DNA of 64,000 bases from Allacma fusca (lineage: Eukaryota > Arthropoda > Collembola > Symphypleona > Sminthuridae). Both the position numbers and the translations under genes were made by a program. The notes under the pieces were generated by a model. The model searched no databases. It saw only the letters and a program-made list of their open reading frames with translations, and was not told the DNA's origin. Positions 1-11,500 of this stretch are shown here, one piece after another. Location of the stretch: NCBI GenBank assembly GCA_947179485.1, contig OX359247.1, positions 28,000,801 to 28,064,800 on the forward strand, read 5' to 3'. Each line of letters starts with the position of its first letter. Within the stretch, counting starts at the first letter, position 1.

Positions 1-1
1 T

Positions 2-658
2 CCTCTCGGTGAACCTGTTCTTACTGGCCCTTTTTCTGTTCCACCTAAACTATCTTTTCCCGAACCTAATGACCTCACTTTCAAGATCCCTTCTGTTCCC
101 CCACCAAGACAACACCTGACACCCGTTAAAAGACTTTCCGTACCACCCACCCTTCCTAAACCACCTCATAAACCACCCACCTCAATCACACCTCAGCCTC
201 CAACCAAACCTTATATCCCCGTCAAATCACCTTCCACACCACACACTTTACCTCAACCACCTCTCAAACGACCCCGTGCCGATTTCCCTTTAAACCAATC
301 CCGAGTCTGCCTTATCCCTCCTAATTTCAAAGGTCCCCTACAGAAATCCTTACCTAAACCTCATGCTCATCCCAAAACTCCAAACTTTCCACAAAGCACT
401 ATGCCCGGTGCAAGGAAGTATCGAGAGGGGCGCGGGCTTCAGAGGCGTCGCGACATGAAATGTCGATTTTGCCGAGAGAGACACTCGGGAATTTGTGATC
501 AGCGTCGACTTCAGAGTCCATCAATTCCGATGTCGGAATTGTATCGGACCAGCGATGGTGTAACTGTGTGTTACTACTGTCGACAACCGGGTCATTACAT
601 GGATGATTGTCCCAATCATTACCCACGCTTTGGTGGTTCAGGTGGAGGAATCGCCTGA
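2..658 (+). CDS. Gag-like zinc-knuckle reading frame of the retroelement, 5' part outside the window
   Basis: The frame is already open at base 2 and ends with TGA at 656-658 (218 residues visible). Its first 130 or so residues are rich in Pro, Lys, Thr and Ser, with many PP and KPP motifs, like the disordered part of a nucleocapsid protein. The C-terminal part has a basic stretch followed by two Cys/His knuckles, of which the second has ideal CX2CX4HX4C spacing for binding nucleic acid. The protein ends in a Gly-rich tail. A host CCHC zinc-finger protein is an alternative, but the polypurine-like run and the TATA-containing LTR-like sequence just downstream favour a retroelement Gag. Confidence 0.5.
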   Translation, partial: PLGEPVLTGPFSVPPKLSFPEPNDLTFKIPSVPPPRQHLTPVKRLSVPPTLPKPPHKPPTSITPQPPTKPYIPVKSPSTPHTLPQPPLKRPRADFPLNQSRVCLIPPNFKGPLQKSLPKPHAHPKTPNFPQSTMPGARKYREGRGLQRRRDMKCRFCRERHSGICDQRRLQSPSIPMSELYRTSDGVTVCYYCRQPGHYMDDCPNHYPRFGGSGGGIA

Positions 659-1479
659 TAATATCTTTTCTGTTTTGTTTTTTGTTCTTGAGTCAAAATA
701 TTTGTGTCCGTGAGGAGGGGAACGTCACGGTAGATTATTAAATATCTTAAAATGTATTTACAAAGATCTCTTTTTGTGTGTTCATTTAAATAAACTTTCA
801 GTCCTACTAAAATGATCTCAATATTTTAGTAACATTATATTACAAAAGGTTCAATAGGTAAAATATTTGTGTCCGGGGGACTTCGGTCGCTCTGGGATTA
901 TTCCAATAAAACTACAAACATACAAGTTATAAAAACGTCATCTGGTACAACTGAAGACAAACTAAGAAACCGGAAATTATTATAAAGGTACGAGTTTCTT
1001 TGCAGTTTGTTTTCTTTTATTATGTCCGGTACATTATATTCTTGTTTTCGTACGGTATTCAAAATGAATACGCGGACAACCACGCAAGGGAAATCGATAC
1101 ACGACTCACACATGGCTATAAAGTACAAATGTTACAAGGGTAACATTTGTTTTCCCCTGGGAGATGTTTGTGAGTGTGTGACAGGTGTCACATACTCACT
1201 TTACACCCGCTCACTCAGTCATACTCCCACTGCACAATGGTTAAGATGGGAGTCCAGGATGTTATATCCCAGGAGTGATGACGTCAGGGAAGGGACATCA
1301 AATTACCTGTAGAAATTAAAAATTAAAATATAGGTCATGGGAGAAAAGTGTAAACAAGTTGTTTACATTTTTCTCTCATGAAATGTTATGCCTCCCTCCT
1401 TTCCCTATCCTATGAAAATTAAAAATGTAAAAAGTACTTACCTTATGTACCTTATTAAAAATCCCGGACCCTTCCAGAG

Positions 1480-1487
1480 TATAAATA
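1480..1487 (+). promoter_or_regulatory. TATA box inside the LTR-like region
   Basis: The sequence TATAAATA is followed by AGGGCTG and a T-run. Its position, some 750 bases after the polypurine-like run, fits the U3/R border of an LTR. Fossil element; no activity is implied. Confidence 0.4.
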
Positions 1488-4400
1488 GGGCTGTTTTTTT
1501 CCCTTCAAAGGCAGACTTGTAATGAGTCTCCTGTCCATGAGTTGCTCGTGGTGAATTTTCCGGGGAAATCCCAGGCTCTGTAATCCGACCTCTGGTCTGG
1601 AATTAATTCAAACCGCGGTTTTTCCCGCTGGTCTTACCTAAGCCCTACCTATAAAGCCCTCCTCCGTCCAATCCATACTCCAGTACCTTTCCGGTGGTGA
1701 ATTTAAAATTCACCCAGACCGGTTACCTGTTGTCTTTGGTGTATTGTGTTGTTTTTTTTGTTGAGTTTAAATTAAAATTAAAAGTATATTTTTTTTGAAA
1801 TATTGTTTTTTTGAAATTTCATTAAAATTTCGTCCGGGAATTCCAGGTTTTGAGAGGAAAACTTTGTGTAAGTTGTCCTTTTGTTTTATTAATTATTTTG
1901 GGAGGATTAATTTTTTATAGTGTCAGTGGGTCAAGCCAAACCTTCCCTCCTTACCTATACCTAATTGGGCATCCTAAGAATCCTTCCATAGGTTAAATTT
2001 AAAAGATTTGAGTCCGGTCTTATGATCTGGATATTTAATTAAAAGCGTTAAAATTAAAATTATAGCGTGGTCCTCAACGTTTTGCCCCCTTGTAATTAAT
2101 TAAATTCGGGTTTAATTAATTACCCCTTTTCGTTATTTTGTTTAAAATTAAAAGCCTTTATTAAATTCAGTGTAACTCGGTTACATTATCCCCCCTAAAA
2201 TAAAATTATTTTGGTTTCAATTAATTATATTAAATTAAATTAATTGAAGTAGTTGAACACTTAAGCCGAGTGCTGCTAAAGTAGTAAAGTAGTAAAGTTA
2301 TGTAAGCCGGTCCCGCCTAACTTATTTTCGAGTTTAGTTTCTTTAAATAAACCATGTGTCAACCCTCACATACATATAATCATTTAATGTTATTTTTAGC
2401 CAGGCATAAGGTCTGTACATACACTTACGAACTTTGAGAAATGACCGTTACGCCTTCCCGGTCCGATCCATATAGTTGATGATTAGTTTGTACTGTGAGG
2501 GTAAAAATAGAAGATCTGTCTGGAGAAACATTAGCCCTTGGACTTCTCCGTAAAAACGATGCAATGACGTCATGTAAACAGAGACATTCTCCCAACATTT
2601 ACGTTCCATCAAAGTAATCTAACACGTAGTCCTTGAGAGGAGTGGAATCTGAGGGAATGCAGAGCCTAATGAGATTTTTTGGAGCCTCCGCCAGAAACAA
2701 GAAAGAGAGTTGTGATTGTTGTGCCTTTATGGGAATTAATTTGTAGATTGGGACATTTGCCATATCGGGAGAGGCAGGGGCACATGGTGAATGTAAAAAT
2801 AGATTTGGGAATTTAGATCCCAGATTATTTTAGCTAATTGCTCTGCACACCTAGAGCAAATGCTATGTCCATATCAACATGTATGTATAACATACCTAAT
2901 TTTACTCAAATATTTTAAATATGCACGTACCCAAATTTTGCATATAACTTTGCACAAGTTTACAAGATATTTGTCTATGTATTAATGTATGTACGTATTC
3001 ACAGTGTGTATATAGAACTATGGCTAGAGAAGAGTTACATATATAGATAGCTGGTAACATATGGCAAAGAACTTCGTCATTGGTTTACAGTCTTCCCCAA
3101 AGAAAAGCAAGCCGTCAGAAGTGTTGGCAGTGTGAGAAAAAACTTTTGGCTGTAAACAAGTTTGAAAGGGAATCCGGAGGCAAATATTGTATAGTGGAAT
3201 TGATTGCATGTCATAAAGGAATAAAGTATCTTTGATCAAACGGAAGACAAGAAATTTCTATTTTTTACCCCACTCTATAATTTTCTATTTTCTCCCAAGC
3301 GTCCCACCGATATCAATCTATTTCTCTGTCGAGGATTACTCCGCGAAAAATTTTCTTACTTAGGGAGAAAAATAGGAGAGGATTATTAAAACGCAAAAAA
3401 TAGAATGATAAGGAAGGGCCAACCTCTCAGGAATCATGAGGTAAACACTCGAAATCCCACTGAGAGAAAAGTTACACAAACTGGGGATAAATTTAAGTCC
3501 CAAGTCAAGCCCTCTTGACCAAAAATAGAATATCAACATGCAATATTTAAATCTGCTGGGAGAAAACAAGCTTGAATAAATCTTACCAGAATAGCCCACA
3601 AACAAAAGATATGCCGTTGGATAAAATTACGAAAGGTCTACAAGCACGATCTCCCTTTGTCCTACAGGAAATATATAAAGGGGTTTTCTCCCTCTTACAA
3701 ACTGGAAAGGGAAATATTCTTACACATGTTCCGCAATAGATTCGTGATATGGTTCCTACGTGAAGAATATTAACAAATGAATCCTTTTTCTGTACTCCTA
3801 ACCAAATCCATGTGCATACTGAGCTCTCTTCCAAAGTGAGCGATTAGGAGTGTAGCCCCTTTGAAAGTTTCCACAGAATGCTAAAAGAGGAGAGAAAGGA
3901 CGAGAGTGTATAGCCGACCTTAAAAAACAAAACCGGAAAATAAAGTAAAAGTGCATATAAAAATGTTAGTAGCCAAAATGGCTATGTGAGATGGAAGAGA
4001 TTTTAATAAACGCGTTATATTCTGCCGGAGCCCAGGACCGCCGTGCCACACCAGGCGTATTTGGGTTGTCGTCCTTAAGGACCTACTTTTGGCAAATTCT
4101 ATTTTTGGCTCACACCCACACACTCTACCTATATTAACCTCGTATATTGGATTAGCTACACCTCTCTCTATGGAAAGTTCTGCTATCCCAGGCTTAGGTA
4201 GGGTTATGTGATGCGAAACTTTTTGGGGAATGGAACCACCTTTCCGCTGTTATAGCTGCGATTCAAGCTTCAATCCTCAATAAGAAAACACACTATGGGA
4301 CACCCTCATGGTAGCAATGAGGACTGTACGAGCCATTGTTCCTATCTGTGTCTATACCCAAAAGGAAGGAGTCATAGGTTCTTGGGCAGACTGAAGATCA

Positions 4401-4994
4401 GACTATTGATTCTATATAAAACTTTCGGAGCGGGCTGGAGAGTTGTTCTTGACTGGAAAATTCGTTCATTCGCTCCACCAGAGAAAGCTCCTTTCTCCCG
4501 TATGTGAAGCTCCTCCACGGATCATTCCTAAACTCGGGTTCTTTTGCATGTCAACGTCTCTTTGGCTGTACTTGATTTCCCTGAAAAGAATAATAGCCAA
4601 GAAAGTGAATGTTTGAGGGGGGAAAGTAAAACTTGACCATTTCCCATCTCCCGGTTTCTTAAATACAGCCCCATGTATGTAGATATCTACAATGTCTTAA
4701 ATGGGATGATATTGCCAAGCCGTCGTTTTTCCCAGAAAATGTGTCTTCTCCTGGAAAGAAAGAGAACTCGTTCCTCCGCTCGTCTTGAGCCATTCCTAAA
4801 CTTTGATTTGGATTCAGGCCATGCACAACCAATATTTATGTTCGTATTTATTCTGTGTAAGAAAGACAAAGTGTGTCCTACGTCAGAAGTTATGGAGCTC
4901 TGGGAAAAGTCACTCTTTATCATGCATGCAGTGCATGCTGTCCTGTGATAAAGTGTGAAGAGTAAATCTGAAACAAGTTCAGGGAAGGGTCCTT

Positions 4995-5039
4995 ATGCAC
5001 GTTCAACGGTTCAACAAGGATTCAAAATTGAACGTGCAT
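4995..5039. repeat. Perfect inverted repeat (12-bp arms, 21-base loop)
   Basis: The left arm ATGCACGTTCAA (4995-5006) is the exact reverse complement of TTGAACGTGCAT (5028-5039). No gene or other element borders it. Confidence 0.75.
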
Positions 5040-5712
5040 GTTATTCAATGGATTAGGGAAGTACGTCGGTTCTTACGTACAAATAGTCCTGGCATAGAAG
5101 CTTACCATATTTTTACGCATATAGTAAATGTATGAAGTTGATACGTAATAAGTATGCATACCTTAGTTTATTTAGTTACGTATAGAGTTGACGCATAGAT
5201 GTAGATATGTACATACAATGTAGTAGGAACAGGTTTCATTTGTACAGGCACACTCAGGCTGTAGATATGAATGGGTACACTGGGAGGAATGATAAGCCTA
5301 TAGATTTATGAATGTAGACAAGACAAGTCTTAATATGGTGTAACTGTTGTACGGAAGAGAAAGTGGGAATGAATAAGAGCGTCATAAAGCCCGCAAGATG
5401 AATGCATCAATTTTATTTCACTCGTTCAATTTATCTTCTTAGGCTTGATTCTATGTAGTCACACGTATCTATCTCCAGTTTGGAACAGTCGGGTTCAACC
5501 TGAACATTCTTCCAGTATATATGCATCTGTATTAATAGAAGTTCACCAAAATTCTGTATTCTGCAGGAGCCCATTATATTTTTAGGACTGGGATATCTTA
5601 CTAAATACATACATACTGGAAACCTGAATGAAATTTGGGTACGTTCCTGGACCACTGTTCCAAAATAGTTCTGGTATGTATCTGAGGTGACGTGCATTGA
5701 GAGAAAGCATTG

Positions 5713-5713
<1 letters not shown>

Positions 5714-5758
<45 letters not shown>
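5714..5758 (+). repeat. (CT)n microsatellite
   Basis: A nearly pure CT dinucleotide run of about 40 bases. It produces spurious Ser/Leu and Arg/Glu reading frames on the two strands. Confidence 0.95.
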
Positions 5759-6659
5759 ATTCCTCTCCATACGGAGCGTAGGAAAGGAAACGCGGACTGA
5801 CGTCATTGCTGTAGCACAACTTTTTCCTCCAATGAAGGCATACACGGAGCCCGACGCTGCGGCTCGGAGTATAATGCCTCTCCAGCCTTAATCATTATGT
5901 ATTTACGAGTTCCTGCTCTCTCCATCCCTCGCACTAAAAGCCACTTTCCTAATGACGAGTCATGGCTCTGAAGTAGTGCTTACATCTAGCATTAAAATTC
6001 CCACGATATTAAACGATTATTAAAAAAAATTACCTCCACGGCAAAAACACTTTTCCACTTGTGTATGCACAAGGAGGACCTATACTTCAGAGATTGTGCA
6101 AACCCGAGATAACGTCAGAATAGGAAATGTGCGGAAAGGAGAGGGAAACTTTGGAGTTTTTAATCATTTTTGAAGGACATTTTCTTAAGTTTAATAATTA
6201 TTTCTGATGTATAAAATTCCTGTCACGTGAGATAAGTCTCTCTAGAATTTTTCCCTTCCATTTCCTTTCAAAGGTTGTCTTTAAAATTATAAATCAGATA
6301 TAAGTATCTACATATATAAGTTTGAGTAGCATCTATGTATCTGTAGATGCTTACAATGTATATATGATAAAACATTGTATGAGTTATTTCCCTTGTTGTA
6401 GACATTTGAAGCACTCTCGTTCTCACGGAGATATTCCGAGACAAGCATGACTTGAGTACAGGAGGAAGAGCGCCATTTAAAAGCATTGGAGTGCATATGA
6501 GCAGTAAGCACATATGGAGAGAAATTCCCAGGGAAAGCATGAACGGGGAAATGAGGTTCCTCCGTTGCGGGGGAAACTTTCATTGAGAACTCAGGAGTTG
6601 TACGCCGAATCGTGCGTAGGTGGAAGTTCTTCTCCTCCAAACTTTAGCTATACTGGCTG

Positions 6660-6896
6660 ACGTCTTTCTTCACTTATTATTTCATTCTGTTCTTTCACTC
6701 GAGCAGCAGCTACTACTCTCACGAGTCAGCCGGTCGGTTGTCTATACTTCTGCTACCCTTTGAGCGTGAACGTACTACTACTACTACGGTTCAAGCAACA
6801 GATCTATACCAACGTTTGTGGTTCTGACACTTATCTCTCTCACTGTCTCCCTCAACTTCAAGCATCATCCTGTGGCTAATTTGTACGCTGGATTAA
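6660..6896 (+). other. Possible non-coding first exon (5' UTR) ending in a splice donor
   Basis: This stretch is less AT-rich than its surroundings and holds CAG/CTA-rich and ACT-repeat sequence. It ends in GGATTAAG followed by GTAATC at 6897, a fair donor, and returns abruptly to AT-rich sequence. It has no long reading frame. It could be an upstream leader exon of the prohormone-like gene at 14.9 kb, which has an acceptor-like CTTAG at 14861-14865, or simply an unrelated patch. Weak inference. Confidence 0.2.
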
Positions 6897-8543
6897 GGTA
6901 ATCATTTATTTAATCCTCATTAATTAGCTGTTAAATGGTTTCAAATTAGTCGTAGTCCCTGTGGTTTCTGAGGGTAAAACCAACCCTTTGGATATTACCA
7001 CACTATTGCATTAGCTACATTTATTGCATTAGTGTAGATACTTAGATACATGTAATAGCTCATTATTACCCAAACTTTCATCCAGGGATATATATGTACA
7101 AAGCTTTTGAAATTTAATTACTGCATAGAAGCGTAGCATAATATATATATTTTGGTAAAAATTTTCCTACACTTACATACTAAGATAATACTTGCATATC
7201 CATCGATTTCATATTAACGAACGTATGTCCAAAGGACCCAAGTATTTGAAAGGACCTGTCATAGGAAGCAAGCCTCACTGGCAGGAAACGCATGTTTAGA
7301 TCTAGTCAGCACAAGAGTTACAATGATGAGTAAGACATTGTCATGAGAGCCACACGGGTTTTATTTTTTTTTTGCCACTATGCGGAAACCTCCCATGAGT
7401 CGAAGGCTAGTTTGCTCAGTACATACATATGTAACGTATAAATATACGGAGAGCAAAAATAGAACCGAGGGAGTATATGACAGGATAGGGAAAAGTTGTT
7501 TCATTACTCGCATTCCATGCCATTATGAGTAAATGGGTATCATAGAGACAGTCATTTAATTGCAAACTGCACTCCGACGAATGGCTTTCCATACTCATCA
7601 AAGGTCAATTATATTTCTTTTCCTTTCCTCATATGTAGCTATCTATTTTATGTCGGTGGAAAGTAGTACTGATAAAAAAATATAGGACGTACAAGTGTAT
7701 GAGGGGTGTCCCTGTCATTTGTCTGCACTCAGTAAGGCTTTAATGTCCGGCTCATTCCAGGCTTGATCCACTTGACGTTAGAAAAAATAGACAAAATCAA
7801 TATAACCCCACGAATGGATTCAATTACTTGGAGAGAAAGTGAATTAAATTATATTAAATCTACATATAATGATCGTTTTCTCAGTAAACGGAGCAGTTTC
7901 GCTGGAAATTGTATTAAAACTGTCATAAGGCAGTATAAATGTGTCGGAAATCTCATTATGGGAGGCTTGTTATCAACCGCCGGTACAAAAATGACTGGCA
8001 CGAAGGACTTTTCCTCCAGTAATGTCATTTGTAGGGATGAAACCAGTCTACATTTAAAACTCAACTGTATAGATATGTAATTATGTATAACTGGGACTAG
8101 CTGTTACATGTAATGAGTAGATATAGATACCAAGTTAACAAAGTTAGGGGGACTGTGATCCAGATGTAAGATCTCATAATGTAATTGGTGCTGGGTTCAT
8201 ATCTATGTATATGAAGACTCGGAAATCGGATTGGGAAAGTCCGAGGAAACAATTCTGCATACATTTTCATGTCTAAACTCTTGGGATATGAAACAACTTT
8301 TAGGATTTCATTTTAATAATAGATGAGTACTCAGGGGGATCTTGAAAGGAAGGAAATCTCCGGAATTTCTTTGTAACGAGAACAGCGTGAAGAGTGTAAG
8401 TAGATTTAATACCACATGGGTTCCCTTTCATTTACGGACCGAACCTATCTATATGGTGAGGGTGTATCAGAGCTAAAATCTTGTTTAGTATTCATGCTCG
8501 AGAGAGACGAAAAAACTTGATTAAATGAATACTTAGTATTAGC

Positions 8544-8578
<35 letters not shown>

Positions 8579-11500
8579 ACTAGAGCACGTTTCACATAAG
8601 AGCATTCTGTTTGCTTAGCATTACCACGAGAGAAATATATAGAGAAGTCAAAGGGAAGAGGATAATTGCCAACGACTGTTTCTCAGTGCTTTCCTTCCGT
8701 CACAATGTCCTCTCATGAATTTAGGAGAAACTTCCCCTGGCGTACTGATTTTTAATAATTAATGTTGTTGCTTTACATACGAACATATATTTAAACACAT
8801 GCATGCACCCCTACTCATACAACATTTGCATTACGTTTGGTCGTTGGAGGCATTGCTCCTGTGTAAATACAAAGACAAAACTAACACCCCCAGCGAAAAG
8901 AAAGAGTTTCATAGAGTTGTAACTAATCCCGACTGTTTTTGCAAGGAAATTGCAGACAGTACACGATATGGATCTATTTCTGACTGCTTTCATGCCAGTA
9001 TATTCAAAAGACGAGGATATTACGGTCCCATGAATTCAATCATGTTCCTCTAAGTCTTCTCCCCCCGTAACTTGACCTGATACACTGCAACGCCTCACGT
9101 TGTTTTAAATATTGTGGGAAAATGCACTAGTAGCTAGTTTCTATCCGTAGAAATCCTTAGAAATCATCCCTTTGAAATTAAAACCGCCTATTGGAACACA
9201 TCAATGGGGGCAATGTCAAATTGCAAAGACGGGAGAACATTACGTGGAGATAGCCAAGAAATATAAACAATAGTGTAAATGTCAAGTACAAAGGGGAGTG
9301 TAAATCTCACCAAGATCCGAGACTTGGTCTCTTATTAATAGGTGTTAGAAAGGACCAGCTGGCGTCAGCTGGATTTTCGGCTGACGGGAATGATTGCACA
9401 GGATTTTATGCAACATAAAAGTGAGCATAAAATTAAATCCCCGCTAGTCTTTGACACTTGTGGGATAACGAGAAAGGGATACCGGGTATTTTATTACCCG
9501 ACGACTCATATAACAGGGAGAGTTTGACGTGGTCATGGTTCTGCTAATCCTATGTGTATGCAACGAACTTTACAATCAACACGGAACTTGTTCAACATGG
9601 TGAGGGAGGCCACGTCAGCAGCCGATCTCAAAGCCAAGGACTTGTATTTGTGTACCGTATGAATTGACTCTCACAAACTAGTGGGCAAGAGCAGGGGAAA
9701 CATGTTTAGGTCTTTATTAAAAACAAGTTTATGACATAGCGTGTCTTCTATCAAAGTTACAAATAGTTTTCAACAGACGTCAGCCAACTGTATTGAGACA
9801 ATATTGACAATACATAGTTGGAGAAAGCCAAATCCCATAGAATGGCAAACTTGACACTCTCGTCCACCACAATACACCGTGTAGCATATTGCAGTATGGA
9901 CTTTTGTAAACATGAGACTCCTTCGTTTGGGATAATAACTCCGCTAACACTATCAATAGTAAACACACATTAGGGACAGTATTATAGCCACCCGAATGGT
10001 GGCTGTCGTCATTCTACCTGCGTCACCTACCTATCATTTACTCGACTTAATAACTTTGTCAATAGTATTAATGAATTCATTTGATGGGCTTTACCCCATT
10101 GACATTTTGTAATCCGATCGAATTGCTACTGCCGGAAAAGCACCAAATGTTTACCACATCAGAAATACGGTTACACTCCACGTCCACATATTGATTCCGA
10201 GTAGTATCTAGTCCAAACAATAAATATGGAATATCGTTCAAGAATAATTATTTGGACGGGAAATTACTGAGGATTTAGACGGAAGTCCAAATTTTATTTT
10301 ATTTATTGAGTTTATTATTACAGAGGCAAAACTGTTTTAACGCATAGAATGTTTACGAGATTGTGATATTAACATTCAAGAGCCCAAAGCTCGGTATATG
10401 GATCTTCAATAGAAGTAATTATACTTACGGGTAAATAGAATCAGTTGGATCTGTGAATCAGATAGTTGATGAATTAACCCGTCATTTGGGGTAAAGGGAG
10501 CCCGGAAAAGCACACTACGGAGTTGAGTAGCCTGAAGTTATCAGAAGGAGAAAGTATCTCTCTTGATTTACAATTTTGTGGACATGTAGCTAAAGCGTCC
10601 TAGGTGTTAGTCGGATGGAATTAATTAATTGTAGATACATAAGCTATTTGAATAGGAACTCAAATGAAAATATAGTACTGAGGAAGTGTTGATTTACCTG
10701 TCTTGGTGGAGTGTCATGACATGAAAGAGGAATTTGTATAGACACGTTAGCTGACAAAAGTAACATTTGGTATTCTGTGAGGGAATGTCAATGGTAGTAG
10801 GAAAAGTACCATGAAATATTCAACAAGGACAGCTTGATGTGGTGAGTTGGCAAGCATTAAAATATGGTATATCAAACTCCTGTACAAGAAGTAACTCACT
10901 CAGCTGGTCAAGTCGTGCAGGTATCGATTTGAGGCGGAGAGTTGTTCATAATTTCTGTGGTTCCATCATCTGCAATGAGCATGGAACAGCAGAAAGGCGA
11001 ATTACATTTCCAGTCATGTATTGTCAAGCGGATTAAATTACGTAGGGTTTTATTGTCTCAGTCTCAACTATCCAACCGTAGCTTGAACTCATGGTAGGTT
11101 GATGAGCTCGCCAAATCCCATTTTATTTTTAGCCCCAACCTCAATATGTCGAATCGATTTTAAATCCTATTTAGGTTTAGATTGAGTTTCCAAGTTTATT
11201 TTAATGTAAATGCTGTGTCTCTCTCTCTCCTCCCTGAACCCAGAAAGTCAATTTTGAATGACTTTCTCTTCGAAACCTACTTGAAGTTTAAAGCTTGGAA
11301 AGGCTTCGGAGAAAGGAAACCCATAGAACTTCAACGTGACTTTTAGAAAAGCGTGCATTGTGGGAGTTGGGGCGTAGCGAGATATATTTAGTACTCAGAT
11401 GAGCTCAACTTAGAAGGAGCAGTGAAGCTTGCTTGCAATTTTCTACCTGCCTGATCACCGAATAAATCACGTTAGGATCTCATTTTTGTCACGTAGCATA

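Larger units (their letters stand above)
1..2371 (+). mobile_element. LTR retroelement fossil, 3' part (gag-like frame plus LTR-like region)
   Basis: A proline-rich open frame enters from the window edge and ends at 658. It carries two zinc-knuckle-like clusters near its end: CRFCRERHSGIC and the classic CX2CX4HX4C form CYYCRQPGHYMDDC. A purine-rich run at about 711-722 (GAGGAGGGG), like a polypurine tract, follows. After it comes an LTR-like stretch with a TATA box at 1480-1487, two inverted repeats (1125-1150 and 1336-1379) and a long AT-rich tail. No protease, reverse transcriptase or integrase is seen between the zinc-knuckle frame and the LTR-like part, so this may be a gag-only or non-autonomous copy. 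The 3' limit is uncertain; 2371 is only a guess. The Gypsy/Ty3 or BEL/Pao family cannot be decided from what is visible. Treated as an old, incomplete copy. Confidence 0.5.
2400..6650. other. Intergenic stretch, no gene recognised
   Basis: I see only short chance frames here. Notable items are two perfect CRE-type palindromes TGACGTCA at 2565-2572 and 5798-5805, a perfect 12-bp inverted repeat at 4995-5039 and a CT microsatellite at 5714-5758. The segment at 5760-5880 is less AT-rich than its surroundings and contains the second CRE, so it could be regulatory. Confidence 0.5.

Noticed and set aside
5582-5891. Overlapping frames with long Ser/Leu or Arg/Glu runs
   Set aside because: Produced by the CT microsatellite; no start context, homology or splice support.
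7763-8080. 105-codon plus-strand frame
   Set aside because: No ATG at its start, no recognisable domain and a competing frame on the other strand; likely chance.
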